Below, one piece after another: positions 23,716 to 35,190 of a stretch of 64,000 bases of DNA (its first letter is position 1; the number at the start of each line of letters is the position of its first letter). The notes under the pieces were generated by a model that made no database searches, was not told where the DNA came from, and saw only the letters and a list, made by a program, of their open reading frames with translations. The translations under genes and the position numbers were made by a program. The stretch is from positions 186,001 through 250,000 of the forward strand of contig NW_026912214.1 in assembly GCF_963662255.1 (NCBI RefSeq), read 5' to 3'. This stretch comes from Cinclus cinclus (taxonomy: Eukaryota > Chordata > Aves > Passeriformes > Cinclidae).

Positions 23716-24617
23716 TGCCCTTTTAGGCCACTTGATGTCACAATGAATCATTTGATTCTTGGCCTCCATGGTGGTGTAATTGTACCAGGTTTTACTTGGG
23801 CCCCATGCTTTCACAATTCATCCCTGCCCCTTTTAGGCCCATTGGTGTCACAAGGGATCATTAGATTGTTAGCCTGCATTGGGTCACAATGGTGCCTTGC
23901 TTCTCTTAACCTCTGTGGTGTCACAATGCATCCCATGCCCTTTTAGGCCACTTGATGTCACAATGAATCATTTGATTCTTGGCCTCCATGGTGTCATAAT
24001 GGTTCCTTGTTTCTATTGGGCCCCATGCTGTCACAATTCATCCGTGGCCCTTTTAGGCCCCCTGGTGTCAAATGGGATCCTGGGATTATTAGCCTGCATT
24101 GGGTCACAATGCATCCTTGCTTCTCTTAACCCCTGTGCTGTCACATTGCATCCCATGCCCTTTTAGGCCACTTGATGTCACAATGAATCATTTGATTCTT
24201 GGCCTCCACGGTGGCATAATAGATACTTGCTTCTATTGGTCCCCGTGCTGTAACAATCCATCCCTGGCCCTTTTTATACCCCCTGGTGCCACAAGGGATC
24301 ATTAGATTGTTAGCCTGCATTGGGTCACAATGGTGCCTTGCTTCTCTTAACCTCTGTGGTGTCACAATGCATCCCATGCCCTTTTAGGCCACTTGATGTC
24401 ACAATGAATCATTTGATTCTTGGCCTCCATGGTGTCATAATGGTTCCTTGTTTCTATTGGGCCCCATGCCTTCACAATACATCCCTGCCCCTTTTAGGCG
24501 CAATGGTGTCAAAAGGGATCATTAGATTGTTAGCCTCCATTGGGTCACAATGGATCATTACTTCTCTTAACCCCTGGGCTGTCACAATGCATCCCATGCC
24601 CTTTTAGGCCGCATGAC

Positions 24618-27600
24618 GTCACAATGAATTATTTGATTCTTGGCCTCCATGGCGGCATAATAGATCCTTGCTTCTATTGGTCCCCGTGCTGTAACAATTC
24701 ATCCCTGGCCCTTTTAGGCCCATTGGTGTCACAAGGGATCATTAGATTGTTAGCCTGCATTGGGTCACAATGGTGCCTTGCTTCTCTTAACCTCTGTGGT
24801 TTCACAATGCATCCCATGCCCTTTTAGGCCACTTGATGTCACAATGAATCATTTGATTCTTGGCCTCCATGGTGTCATAATGGTTCCTTGTTTCTATTGG
24901 GCCCCATGCTGTCACAATTCATCCCTGGCCCTTTTACGCCCCCTGGTGTCAAATGGGATCCTGGGATTATTAGCCTCCATTGGGTCACAATGCATCCTTG
25001 CTTCTCTTAACCCCTGTGGTGTCACAATGCATCCCATGCCCTTTTAGGCCACTTGATGTCACAATGAATCATTTGATTCTTGGCCTCCACGGTGGCATAA
25101 TAGATCCTTGTTTCTATTGGTCCCCGTGCTGTAACAATCCATCCCTGGCCCTTTTTATACCCCCTGGTGCCACAAGGGATCATTAGATTGTTAGCCTGCA
25201 TTGGGTCACAATGGTTCCTTGCTTCTCTTAACCTCTGTGGTGTCACAATGCATTCCAAGCCCTTTTAGGCCACTTGGTCTTACAATGAACCATTTGATTC
25301 TTGGCCTTCATGGTGTCATAATGGTTCCTTGCTTCTATAGGTCCCCATGCTGTCAGAGTCCATCCGTGGTCCTTTTGCGCCCCCTGGTGTCAAAAGGGAT
25401 TCTTAGATTGTTAGCCTGCATTGGGTCACAATGGTTCCTTGCTTCTCTTAACCCCTGTGCTGTCACAATGCATCCCATGACCTTTTAGGCCACTTGATGT
25501 CACAATGAATCATTTGATTCTTGGCCTCCATGGTGGTGTAATTGTACCAGGTTTTACTTGGGCCCCATGCTTTCACAATTCATCCCTGCCCCTTTTAGGC
25601 CCATTGGTGTCACAAGGGATCATTAGATTGTTAGCCTGCATTGGGTCACAATGGTGCCTTGCTTCTCTTAACCTCTGTGGTGTCACAATGCATCCCATGC
25701 CCCTTTAGGCCACTTGATGTCACAATGAATCATTTGATTCTTGGCCTCCATGGTGTCATAATGGTTCCTTGTTTCTATTGGGCCCCGTGCCTTCACAATA
25801 CATCCCTGCCCCTTTTAGGCGCATTGGTGTCAAAAGGGATCATTAGATTGTTAGCCTCCATTGGGTCACAATGGATCCTTACTTCTCTTAACCCCTGGGC
25901 TGTCACAATGCATCCCATGCCCTTTTAGGCCACTTGATGTCACAATGAATCATTTGATTCTTGGCCTCCATGGTGTCATAATGGTTCCTTGCTTCTATAG
26001 GTCCCCATGCTGTCAGAGTTCATCCGTGGTCCTTTTGCGCACCCGGGTGTCAAAAGGGATTCTTAGATTGTTAGCCTGCATTGGGTCACAATGGTTCCTT
26101 GCTTCTCTTAACCCCTGTGGTGTCACAATGCATCCCATGCCCTTTTAGGCCACTTGATGTCACAATGAATCATTTGATTCTTGGCCTCCATGGTGGCATA
26201 ATTGTACCAGGTTTTACTTGGGCCCCATGCTTTCACAATTCATCCCTGCCCCTTTTAAGTCCATTGGTGTCACAAGGGATCATTAGATTGTTAGCCTGCA
26301 TTGGGTCACAATGGTTCCTTGCTTCTCTTAACCGCTGTGGTGTCACAATGCATCCCATGCCCTTTTAGGCCACTTGATGTCACAATGAATCATTTGATTC
26401 TTGGCCTCCATGGTGGCGTAATTGTACCAGGTTTTAATTGGGCCCCATGCTTTCACAATACATCCCTGCCCCAATTTAGGCCCATTGGTGTCAAAAGGGA
26501 TCATTAGATTGTTAGCCTGCATTGGGTCACAATGGTTCCTTGCTTCTCTTAACCTCTGTGGTGTCACAATGCATCCCATGCCCTTTTAGGCCACTTGATG
26601 TCACAATGAATCATTTGATTCTTGGCCTCCATGGTGTCATAATGGTTCCTTGTTTCTATTGGGCCCCATGCTGTCACAATTCATCCCTGGCCCTTTTACG
26701 CCCCCTGGTGTCAAATGGGATCCTGGGATTATTAGCCTCCATTGGGTCACAATGCATCCTTGCTTCTCTTAACCCCTGTGGTGTCACAATGCATCCCATG
26801 CCCTTTTAGGCCACTTGATGTCACAATGAATCATTTGATTCTTGGCCTCCATGGTGTCATAATGGTTCCTTGTTTCTATTGGGCCCCATGCCTTCACAAC
26901 ACATCCCTGCCCCTTTTAGGCGCCTTGGTGTCAAAAGGGATCATTAGATTGTTAGCCTGCTTTGGGTCACAATGGATCCTTACTTCTCTTAGCCTCTGTG
27001 GTGTCACAATGCATCCCATGGCCTTTTAGGCCACTTGATGTCACAATGAATCAATTGATTCTTGGCCTCCAAGGTGGCATAATTGTACCAGGTTTTACTT
27101 GGGCCCCATGCTTTCACAATTCATCCCTGCCCCTTTTAGGCCCATTGGTGTCACAAGGGATCATGAGATTGTTAGCCTGCATTGGGTCACAATGGATCCT
27201 TGCTTCTCTTAACCCCTGTGGTGTCACAATGCATCCCATGCCCTTTTAGGCCACTTGATGTCACAATGAATCATTTGATTCTTGGCCTCCATGGTGTCAT
27301 ACTGGTTCCTTGTTTCTATTGGGCCCCATACTGTCACAATTCATCCCTGGCCCTTTTACGCCCCCTGGTGTCAAATGGGATCCTGGGATTTTTAGCCTCC
27401 TTAGGGTCACAATGGATCCTTGCTTCTCATAACCCCTGTGCTGTCACAATGCATCCCATGCCCTTTTAGGCCACTTGATGTCACAATGAATCATTTGATT
27501 CTTGGCCTCCATGGCGGCATAATAGATACTTGCTTCTATTGGTCCCCGTGCTGTAACAATACATCCCTGGCCCTTTTTATACCCCCTGGTGCCACAAGGG

Positions 27601-27655
27601 ATCATTAGATTGTTAGCCTGCATTGGGTCACAATGGTTCCTTGCTTCTCTTAACC
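24618..27655 (+). repeat. Internal ~3 kb block, left member (10,573 bp offset)
   Basis: It matches 35191-38228 with scattered differences, for example TTTTAAGTCC against TTTTAGGCCC near 26256, and GTCACAATTAATC only in the right member (near 37179). Shared private markers include a subunit 5 with CCCCAATTTAGG and a subunit 6 with TCCTTAGGGTCAC. After 27655 the right member resumes the left at an offset of 10,132 bp, so 441 bp (one A-E pair) is present in the left and absent from the right. The pair recurs at +19,637 bp. Confidence 0.87.
26526..26745 (+). repeat. Reference monomer (subfamily A), six ~37 bp subunits
   Basis: This monomer divides without remainder into six subunits, each opening with a form of GTCACAATG. 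Subunit 1 is 26526-26562, 2 is 26563-26599, 3 is 26600-26635, 4 is 26636-26672, 5 is 26673-26709 and 6 is 26710-26745 (37, 37, 36, 37, 37 and 36 bp). The openings are GTCACAATG in subunits 1, 2 and 3, GTCATAATG in 4, GTCACAATT in 5 and GTCAAATGG in 6. Subunits 1 and 4 resemble each other (GGTTCCTTG follows the opening), as do 2 and 5 (CATCCC, then CCCTTTTA). The 220 bp monomer is therefore a dimer of a 110 bp trimer. Subfamily A is marked by TTTTACGCC in subunit 5 and by AAATGGGATCCTGGG in subunit 6. Confidence 0.95.
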
Positions 27656-29829
27656 TCTGTGCTGTCACAATGCATCCCATGCCCTTTTAGGCCACTTGAT
27701 GTCACAATGAATCATTTGATTCTTGGCCTCCATGGTGTCATAATGGTTCCTTGTTTCTATTGGGCCCCATGCTGTCACAATTCATCCCTGGCCCTTTTAC
27801 GCCCCCTGGTGTCAAATGGGATCCTGGGATTATTAGCCTCCATTGGGTCACAATGCATCCTTGCTTCTCTTAACCCCTGTGGTGTCACAATGCATCCCAT
27901 GCCCTTTTAGGCCACTTGATGTCACAATGCATCATTTGATTCTTGGCCTCCACGGTGGCATAATAGATCCTTGCTTCTATTGGTCCCCGTGCTGTAACAA
28001 TCCATCCCTGGCCCTTTTTATACCCCCTGGTGCCACAAGGGATCATTAGATTGTTAGCCTGCATTGGGTCACAATGGTTCCTTGCTTCTCTTAACCGCTG
28101 TGGTGTCACAATGCATCCCATGCCCTTTTAGGCCACTTGATGTCACAATGAATCATTTGATTCTTGGCCTCCATGGTGGTGTAATTGTACCAGGTTTTAC
28201 TTGGGCCCCATGCTTTCACAATTCATCCCTGCCCCTTTTAGGCCCTTTGGTGTCACAAGGGATCATTAGATTTTTAGCCTGCATTGGGTCACAATGGTTC
28301 CTTGCTTCTCTTAAGCTCTGTGGTGTCACAATGAATCCCATGCCCTTTTAGGCCACTTGATGTCACAATGAATCATTTGATTCTTGGCCTCCATGGTGGT
28401 GTAATTGTACCAGGTTTTACTTGGGCCCCATGCTTTCACAATTCATCCCTGCCCCTTTTAGGCCCTTTGGTGTCACAAGGGATCATTAGATTGTTAGCCT
28501 GCATTGGGTCACAATGGTTCCTTGCTTCTCTTAACCGCTGTGGTGTCACAATGCATCCCATGCCCTTTTAGGCCACTTGATGTCACAATGAATCATTTGA
28601 TTCTTGGCCTCCATGGTGGCGTAATTGTACCAGGTTTTAATTGGGCCCCATGCTTTCACAGTACATCCCTGGCCCTTTTTATACCCCCTGGTGCCACAAG
28701 GGATCATTAGATTGTTAGCCTGCATTGGGTCACAATGGTTCCTTGCTTCTCTTAACCTCTGTGGTGTCACAATGCATCCCATGCCCTTTTAGGCCACTTG
28801 ATGTCACAATGAATCATTTGATTCTTGGCCTCCATGGCGGTGTAATTGTACCAGGTTTTACTTGGGCCCCATGCTTTCACAATTCATCCCTGGCCCTTTT
28901 TATACCCCCTGGTGCCACAAGGGATCCTTAGATTGTTAGCCTGCATTGGGTCACAATGGATCCTTGCTTCTCCTTACCCCTATGGTGTCATAATGCATCC
29001 CATGCCCTTTTAGGCCACTTGATGTCACAATGAATCATTTGATTCTTGGCCTCCATTGTGGCATATTTGTACCAGGTTTTAATTGGGCCCCATGCTTTCA
29101 CAATTCATCCCTGCCCCTTTTAGGCCCATTGGTGTCAAAAGGGATTATTAGATTGTTAGCCTCCATTGGGTCACAATGGATCCTTGCTTCTCTTAACCCC
29201 TGTGCTGTCACAATGCATCCCATGCCCTTTTAGGCCACATGATGTCACAATGAATTATTTGATACTTGGCCTCCATGGTGGCATAATAGATCCTTGCTTC
29301 TATTGGTCCCTGTGCTGTAACAATTCCTCCCTGGCACTTTTAGGCCCATTGGTGTCACAAGGGATCATTAGATTGTTAGCCTGCATTGGGTCACAATGGT
29401 TCCTTGCTTCCCTTAACCTCTGTGGTGTCACAATGCATCCCATGCCCTTTTAGGCCACTTGATGTCACAATGAATCATTTGATTCTTGGCCTCCATGGTG
29501 TCATAATGGTTCCTTGTTCCTATTGGGCCCCATGCTGTCACAATTCATCCCTGGCCCTTTTACGCCCCCTGGTGTCAAATGGGATCCTGGTATTATTAGC
29601 CTTCATTGGGTCACAATGGATCCTTGCTTCTCTTAACCCCTGTGGTGTCACAATGCATCCCATGCCCTTTTAGGCCACTTGATGTCAGAATGAATCATTT
29701 GATTCTTGGCCTCCATGGTGGCATAATTGTACCAGGTTTTACTTGGGCCCCATGCTTTCACAATTCATCCCTGCCCCTTTTAGGCCCATTGGTGTCACAA
29801 GGGATCATAAGATTGTTAGCCTGCATTGG

Positions 29830-29939
29830 GTCACAATGGTTCCTTGCTTCTATAGGTCCCCATGCTGTCACAGTTCATCCGTGGTCCTTTTGCGCCCCCT
29901 GGTGTCAAAAGGGATCCTTAGATTGTTAGCCTGCATTGG
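29830..29939 (+). repeat. Extra 110 bp half-monomer with a subunit 1/4 fusion
   Basis: After a complete C monomer, three further subunits follow before the next subunit 1, so successive monomer starts are 330 bp apart, not 220. The first of the three begins as subunit 1 (GTCACAATGGTTCCTTGC) and ends as F-type subunit 4 (TTCTATAGGTCCCC). The other two are F-type subunits 5 and 6. This is the expected product of exchange in half-monomer register, pairing subunit 1 with subunit 4. Further copies lie at 33024-33133, 49467-49576 and 52661-52770. Confidence 0.9.
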
Positions 29940-31260
29940 GTCACAATGGTTCCTTGCTTCTCTTAACCCCTGTGGTGTCACAATGCATCCCATGCCCTTT
30001 TAGGCCTCTTGATGTCACAATGAATCATTTGATTCTTGGCCTCCATGGTGGCATAATTGTACCAGGTTTTAATTGGGCCCCATGCTTTCACAATTCATCA
30101 CTGACCCTTTTAGGCCCTTTGGTGTCAAAAGGGATTATTAGATTGTTAGCCTCCATTGGGTCACAATGGATCCTTGCTTCTCTTAACCCCTGTGCTGTCA
30201 CAATGCATCCCATGCCCTTTTAGGCCACTTGATGTCACAATGAATCATTTGATTCTTGGCCTCCACGGAGGCATAATAGATCCTTGCTTCTATTGGTCCC
30301 CGTGCTGTAACAATCCATCCCTGGCCCTTTTTATACCCCCTGGTGCCACAAGGGATCATTAGATTGCTAGCCTGCATTGGGTCACAATGGTTCCTTGCTT
30401 CTCTTAACCTCTGTGGTGTCACAATGCATTCCAAGCCCTTTTAGGCCGCATGGTCTTCAGTGAACCATTTGATTCTTGGCCTTCATGGTGTCATAATGGT
30501 TCCTTGCTTCTATAGGTCCCCATGCTGTCAGAGTCCATCCGTGGTCCTTTTGCGCCCCCTGGTGTCAAAAGGGATCCTTAGATTGTTAGCCTGCATTGGG
30601 TCACAATGGTTCCTTGCTTCTCTTAACCCCTGTGGTGTCACAATGCATCCCATGCCCTTTTAGGCCACTTGATGTCACAATGAATCATTTGATTCTTGGC
30701 CTCCATGGTGGCATATTTGTACCAGAGTTTAATTGGGCCCCATGCTTTCACAATTCATCCCTGCCCCCTTTAGGCCCTTTGGTGACACAAGGGATCATTA
30801 GATTGTTAGCCTGCATTGGGTCACAATGGTTCCTTGCTTCTCTTATCCCCTGCGCTGTCACAATGCATCCCATGCCCTTTTAGGCCACATGATGTCACAA
30901 TGAATTATTTGATTCTTGGCCTCCACGGTGGCATAATAGATCCTTGCTTCTATTGTTCCCCGTACTGTAACAATCCATCCCTGGCCCTTTTTATACTCCC
31001 TTGTGCCGCAAGGGATCATTAGATTGCTAGCCTGCATTGGGTCCCAATGGTTCCTTGCTTCTCTTAAGCTCTGTGGTGTCACAATGAATCCCATGCCCTT
31101 TTAGGCCACTTGATGTCACAATGAATCATTTGATTCTTGGCCTCCATGGTGTCATAATGGTTCCTTGTTTCTATTGGGCCCCATGCCTTCACAATACATC
31201 CCTGCCACTTTTAGGCGCCTTGGTGTCAAAAGGGATCATTAGATTGTTAGCCTCCATTGG

Positions 31261-31481
31261 GTCACAATGGATCCTTACTTCTCTTAACCTCTGTGGTGTC
31301 ACAATGCATCCCATGCCCTTTTAGGCCACTTGATGTCACAATGAATCATTTGATTCTTGGCCTCCATGGTGGTGTAATTGTACCAGGTTTTACTTGGGCC
31401 CCATGCTTTCACAATTCATCCCTGGCCCTTTTTATACCCCCTGGTGCCACAAGGGATCATTAGATTGTTAGCCTGCATTGG
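31261..31481 (+). repeat. C/E chimeric monomer (221 bp)
   Basis: Subunit 4 and the start of subunit 5 are C type (GGTGTAATTGTACCAGG, TTTCACAATTCATCC). The rest of subunit 5 and subunit 6 are E type, including CTTTTTATACCCCC and GGTGCCACAAGGG. Chimeras of this kind also start near 28508, 28729, 31702, 31923, 34455, 34676, 38640 and 38860, and again 19,637 bp further on. I found none before 23716, so this class appears confined to the second domain and probably arose there. Confidence 0.82.
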
Positions 31482-31731
31482 GTCACAATGGTTCCTTGCT
31501 TCTCTTAAGCTCTGTGGTGTCACAATGAATCCCATGCCCTTTTAGGCCACTTGATGTCACAATGAATCATTTGATTCTTGGCCTCCATGGTGTCATAATG
31601 GTTCCTTGTTTCTATTGGGCCCCATGCCTTCACAATACATCCCTGCCACTTTTAGGCGCCTTGGTGTCAAAAGGGATCATTAGATTGTTAGCCTCCATTG
31701 GGTCACAATGGATCCTTACTTCTCTTAACCT

Positions 31732-34702
31732 CTGTGGTGTCACAATGCATCCCATGCCCTTTTAGGCCACTTGATGTCACAATGAATCATTTGATTCTTG
31801 GCCTCCATGGTGGCGTAATTGTACCAGGTTTTAATTGGGCCCCATGCTTTCACAGTACATCCCTGGCCCTTTTTATACCCCCTGGTGCCACAAGGGATCA
31901 TTAGATTGTTAGCCTGCATTGGGTCACAATGGTTCCTTGCTTCTCTTAACCTCTGTGGTGTCACAATGCATCCCATGCCCTTTTAGGCCACTTGATGTCA
32001 CAATGAATCATTTGATTCTTGGCCTCCATGGCGGTGTAATTGTACCAGGTTTTACTTGGGCCCCATGCTTTCACAATTCATCCCTGGCCCTTTTTATACC
32101 CCCTGGTGCCACAAGGGATCCTTAGATTGTTAGCCTGCATTGGGTCACAATGGATCCTTGCTTCTCCTTACCCCTATGGTGTCATAATGCATCCCATGCC
32201 CTTTTAGGCCACTTGATGTCACAATGAATCATTTGATTCTTGGCCTCCATTGTGGCATATTTGTACCAGGTTTTAATTGGGCCCCATGCTTTCACAATTC
32301 ATCCCTGCCCCTTTTAGGCCCATTGGTGTCAAAAGGGATTATTAGATTGTTAGCCTCCATTGGGTCACAATGGATCCTTGCTTCTCTTAACCCCTGTGCT
32401 GTCACAATGCATCCCATGCCCTTTTAGGCCACATGATGTCACAATGAATTATTTGATACTTGGCCTCCATGGTGGCATAATAGATCCTTGCTTCTATTGG
32501 TCCCTGTGCTGTAACAATTCCTCCCTGGCACTTTTAGGCCCATTGGTGTCACAAGGGATCATTAGATTGTTAGCCTGCATTGGGTCACAATGGTTCCTTG
32601 CTTCCCTTAACCTCTGTGGTGTCACAATGCATCCCATGCCCTTTTAGGCCACTTGATGTCACAATGAATCATTTGATTCTTGGCCTCCATGGTGTCATAA
32701 TGGTTCCTTGTTCCTATTGGGCCCCATGCTGTCACAATTCATCCCTGGCCCTTTTACGCCCCCTGGTGTCAAATGGGATCCTGGTATTATTAGCCTTCAT
32801 TGGGTCACAATGGATCCTTGCTTCTCTTAACCCCTGTGGTGTCACAATGCATCCCATGCCCTTTTAGGCCACTTGATGTCAGAATGAATCATTTGATTCT
32901 TGGCCTCCATGGTGGCATAATTGTACCAGGTTTTACTTGGGCCCCATGCTTTCACAATTCATCCCTGCCCCTTTTAGGCCCATTGGTGTCACAAGGGATC
33001 ATAAGATTGTTAGCCTGCATTGGGTCACAATGGTTCCTTGCTTCTATAGGTCCCCATGCTGTCACAGTTCATCCGTGGTCCTTTTGCGCCCCCTGGTGTC
33101 AAAAGGGATCCTTAGATTGTTAGCCTGCATTGGGTCACAATGGTTCCTTGCTTCTCTTAACCCCTGTGGTGTCACAATGCATCCCATGCCCTTTTAGGCC
33201 TCTTGATGTCACAATGAATCATTTGATTCTTGGCCTCCATGGTGGCATAATTGTACCAGGTTTTAATTGGGCCCCATGCTTTCACAATTCATCACTGACC
33301 CTTTTAGGCCCTTTGGTGTCAAAAGGGATTATTAGATTGTTAGCCTCCATTGGGTCACAATGGATCCTTGCTTCTCTTAACCCCTGTGCTGTCACAATGC
33401 ATCCCATGCACTTTTAGGCCACTTGATGTCACAATGAATCATTTGATTCTTGGCCTCCACGGAGGCATAATAGATCCTTGCTTCTATTGGTCCCCGTGCT
33501 GTAACAATCCATCCCTGGCCCTTTTTATACCCCCTGGTGCCACAAGGGATCATTAGATTGCTAGCCTGCATTGGGTCACAATGGTTCCTTGCTTCTCTTA
33601 ACCTCTGTGGTGTCACAATGCATTCCAAGCCCTTTTAGGCCGCATGGTCTTCAGTGAACCATTTGATTCTTGGCCTTCATGGTGTCATAATGGTTCCTTG
33701 CTTCTATAGGTCCCCATGCTGTCAGAGTCCATCCGTGGTCCTTTTGCGCCCCCTGGTGTCAAAAGGGATCCTTAGATTGTTAGCCTGCATTGGGTCACAA
33801 TGGTTCCTTGCTTCTCTTAACCCCTGTGGTGTCACAATGCATCCCATGCCCTTTTAGGCCACTTGATGTCACAATGAATCATTTGATTCTTGGCCTCCAT
33901 GGTGGCATATTTGTACCAGAGTTTAATTGGGCCCCATGCTTTCACAATTCATCCCTGCCCCCTTTAGGCCCTTTGGTGACACAAGGGATCATTAGATTGT
34001 TAGCCTGCATTGGGTCACAATGGTTCCTTGCTTCTCTTAACCCCTGCGCTGTCACAATGCATCCCATGCCCTTTTAGGCCACATGATGTCACAATGAATT
34101 ATTTGATTCTTGGCCTCCACGGTGGCATAATAGATCCTTGCTTCTATTGTTCCCCGTACTGTAACAATCCATCCCTGGCCCTTTTTATACTCCCTTGTGC
34201 CGCAAGGGATCATTAGATTGCTAGCCTGCATTGGGTCCCAATGGTTCCTTGCTTCTCTTAAGCTCTGTGGTGTCACAATGAATCCCATGCCCTTTTAGGC
34301 CACTTGATGTCACAATGAATCATTTGATTCTTGGCCTCCATGGTGTCATAATGGTTCCTTGTTTCTATTGGGCCCCATGCCTTCACAATACATCCCTGCC
34401 ACTTTTAGGCGCCTTGGTGTCAAAAGGGATCATTAGATTGTTAGCCTCCATTCGGTCACAATGGATCCTTACTTCTCTTAACCTCTGTGGTGTCACAATG
34501 CATCCCATGCCCTTTTAGGCCACTTGATGTCACAATGAATCATTTGATTCTTGGCCTCCATGGTGGTGTAATTGTACCAGGTTTTACTTGGGCCCCATGC
34601 TTTCACAATTCATCCCTGGCCCTTTTTATACCCCCTGGTGCCACAAGGGATCATTAGATTGTTAGCCTGCATTGGGTCACAATGGTTCCTTGCTTCTCTT
34701 AA
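31732..34702 (+). repeat. Internal ~3 kb block, right member (3,194 bp offset)
   Basis: It carries the same markers as 28538-31508. Differences I saw are CATGCAC for CATGCCC near 33409, TTAACCCC for TTATCCCC near 34040, and CATTCGGTCAC for CATTGGGTCAC near 34452. The same differences are present at +19,637 bp (51369-54339), so this duplication is older than the 19,637 bp one. Confidence 0.9.
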
Positions 34703-35190
34703 CCTCTGTGGTGTCACAATGCATCCCATGCCCTTTTAGGCCACTTGATGTCACAATGAATCATTTGATTCTTGGCCTCCATGGCGGTATAATTGTACCA
34801 GGTTTTACTTGGGCCCCATGCTTTCACAATTCATCCCTGGCCCTTTTTATACCCCCTGGTGCCACAAGGGATCCTTAGATTGTTAGCCTGCATTGGGTCA
34901 CAATGGTTCCTTGCTTCTCTTAACCTCTGTGGTGTCACAATGCATTCCAAGCCCTTTTAGGCCACTTGATGTCACAATGAATCATTTGATTCTTGGCCTC
35001 CATGGTGGCGTAATTGTACCAGGTTTTAATTGGGCCCCATGCTTTCACAATTCATCCCTGCCCCTTTTAGGCCCATTGGTGTCAAAAGGGATCATTAGAT
35101 TGTTAGCCTGCATTGGGTCACAATGGATCCTTGCTTCTCTTAACCCCTGTGCTGTCACAATGCATCCCATGCCCTTTTAGGCCACATGAT

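Larger units (their letters stand above)
28538..31508 (+). repeat. Internal ~3 kb block, left member (3,194 bp offset)
   Basis: It matches 31732-34702 at an offset of 3,194 bp. The block contains one extra 110 bp half-monomer (29830-29939), a 2-base-shorter F monomer with GGTCTTCAGTGAACC (near 30453), and the private markers GTACCAGAGTTTAATTGG and TTCTCCTTACCCC. The limits are set by TAACCGCTG at 28537 and TAAGCTCTG at 31509. The same block occurs at 48175-51145 in the second 19,637 bp copy. Confidence 0.9.
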
